From positions 96,280 through 160,279 of the forward strand of contig CAZWQM010000002.1 of the NCBI GenBank assembly GCA_964636225.1: 64,000 nt of DNA, in the 5' to 3' direction. Both the position numbers and the translations under genes were made by a program. Below are positions 63,494-64,000 of the stretch, piece by piece; the stretch's first letter is position 1, and the number at the start of each line of letters is the position of its first letter. The notes beneath the pieces were generated by a model. It made no database searches and had not been told where the DNA came from. It worked only from the letters and a program-made list of their open reading frames with translations. Origin of the DNA: UBA1858 sp964636225 (GTDB lineage Bacteria; Pseudomonadota; Gammaproteobacteria; UBA4575).

Positions 63494-63862
63494 CTATTGT
63501 GTTTCTTCGTCAGTCCAGTTATCAGGAATAGTATAACCTGCCGCAACCAACGAATCGGTGATGACTTGCCCGTCATAGCCATGCAGGACTTCTTCGCCAA
63601 TGACAGAGATCGGGACGCCGTGTCCGCCCAATGCCCAGTATCCGGCGAGGCCATGCAAGGATTTTTCCGTATCATATTCCGTGTAAGGAATGCTGTATTG
63701 CTGAAGTGTTTTCCTTAACGCTTTGCAGTAAGGGCACCACTCCGTGGTATAGATTACAACGGCCGTTGCGTTATCTTTGGGCAGATAAAGATGGCTGACC
63801 AGACGGTCGAGTGCAAACAGAATAATCGCAGCAATGAATACGATTGAAAGAAATTTTCTCAT
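63494..63862 (-). CDS. Membrane-anchored glutaredoxin
   Basis: A 122-residue protein with an N-terminal membrane helix (about 5-22) and a glutaredoxin domain whose active site is CPYC (Cys43, Cys46); GHGVPISVIG carries the cis-proline. The domain is expected on the periplasmic side if the helix acts as an uncleaved anchor, where thiol reduction or protein folding is its likely task. Confidence 0.85.
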   Translation of the reverse strand: MRKFLSIVFIAAIILFALDRLVSHLYLPKDNATAVVIYTTEWCPYCKALRKTLQQYSIPYTEYDTEKSLHGLAGYWALGGHGVPISVIGEEVLHGYDGQVITDSLVAAGYTIPDNWTDEETQ

Positions 63863-63865
63863 AAT

Positions 63866-63930
63866 AAAAAAGGGGAATGCCGGTATGCAGGTTATTATAC
63901 AGGCAACTTGGTCGGCAATTCGATTCCCCT
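63866..63930 (-). terminator. Terminator for the gene at the right edge
   Basis: AGGGGAA and TGCCG pair with CGGCA and TTCCCCT across a 30-base loop, with a six-base bulge, then T6 on the minus strand. It ends four bases before the glutaredoxin start, so that gene's own promoter must be inside or before it. Confidence 0.6.
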
Positions 63931-63945
63931 GATACAGTGAGCCTA

Positions 63946-64000
63946 TTAGCCAGGCTGACGAACTGGTTTACGCTTAAAGCACGAGCAGCTCAAACGGAAT
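63946..64000 (-). CDS. C-terminal fragment of a protein at the right edge
   Basis: Eighteen codons of an open minus-strand frame reach the edge and end at TAA 63946-63948 (residues RLSCSCFKRKPVRQPG). A terminator follows 16 bases later, which supports a real gene end. Too short to identify. Confidence 0.35.
   Translation of the reverse strand, partial: FRLSCSCFKRKPVRQPG

Noticed and set aside
1..64000. CRISPR arrays, rRNA or tRNA genes, insertion sequences, prophage genes
   Set aside because: No regularly spaced repeats, RNA-gene signatures, transposase, integrase or phage-type proteins were seen on either strand.

Overview
The window looks like chromosomal DNA of a gammaproteobacterial methylotroph that assimilates carbon by the serine cycle. 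The evidence is gene content and order, since there is no rRNA or tRNA gene here. Gammaproteobacterial traits include argA with argE, a lexA-dinB pair, hldE, waaF, waaA, kdkA, a PA2779/PA2778 pair, an amgK-murU pair and a pcm-like/rhodanese/tolC/waaA block. The methylotrophic trait is a minus-strand island (about 11.6-25.2 kb). It encodes a 5-formyl-H4F cyclo-ligase, a formylmethanofuran:H4MPT formyltransferase homologue, FolD, serine-glyoxylate aminotransferase, malyl-CoA lyase, both malate thiokinase subunits, hydroxypyruvate reductase, PEP carboxylase and MtdA, followed by dgkA and argE.

Layout: 0-1.6 kb, MurU (cut by the left edge) and AmgK, cell-wall sugar recycling. 1.8-4.9 kb, a broken acetolactate-synthase-like gene and an intact aldehyde dehydrogenase. 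4.9-11.6 kb, an EF-hand protein, ArgA, an unknown exported protein, a TonB-dependent receptor and a RegB/RegA redox two-component system. 11.6-25.2 kb, the serine-cycle island, divided by at least three predicted terminators. 25.5-31.6 kb, IlvD, a decayed hydrolase, a papain-like candidate, LexA-DinB and a small exported protein. 31.6-37.8 kb, pyrophosphatase, the PA2778/PA2779 pair and an Fbp-type iron ABC transporter behind a strong Fur-type box. 37.8-43.4 kb, GlnE, IlvE, HldE. 43.4-54.7 kb, a lipopolysaccharide-core neighbourhood: two heptosyltransferase-type enzymes, three kinase-fold proteins, Kdo transferase, DUF6165, a radical SAM enzyme, a Gfo/Idh oxidoreductase and an EEVSWGQ membrane protein, interrupted by a broken chemoreceptor. 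54.7-64 kb, TolC, rhodanese, Pcm-like, ThiC, a shortened cation-efflux protein, an HlyD remnant, a periplasmic dienelactone hydrolase, a broken HerA-like ATPase and a membrane-anchored glutaredoxin.

How it fits together: C1 units on folate (MtdA, FolD, cyclo-ligase and perhaps the Ftr homologue) supply the serine cycle. Sga and HprA process serine to glycerate. Ppc makes oxaloacetate, and malate thiokinase plus malyl-CoA lyase regenerate glyoxylate and release acetyl-CoA. Ppc lacks two residues of the E. coli aspartate-inhibition site, which suits an anaplerotic enzyme working as a cycle step.

Five accessory genes (acetolactate synthase, a dienelactone-hydrolase-family gene, a chemoreceptor, HlyD, a HerA-like ATPase) carry several disruptions each, while long core genes (glnE, ppc, thiC, ilvD, fbpB) are intact. 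This points to real recent gene decay rather than poor sequence. No CRISPR array, insertion sequence, integrase or phage gene was seen.
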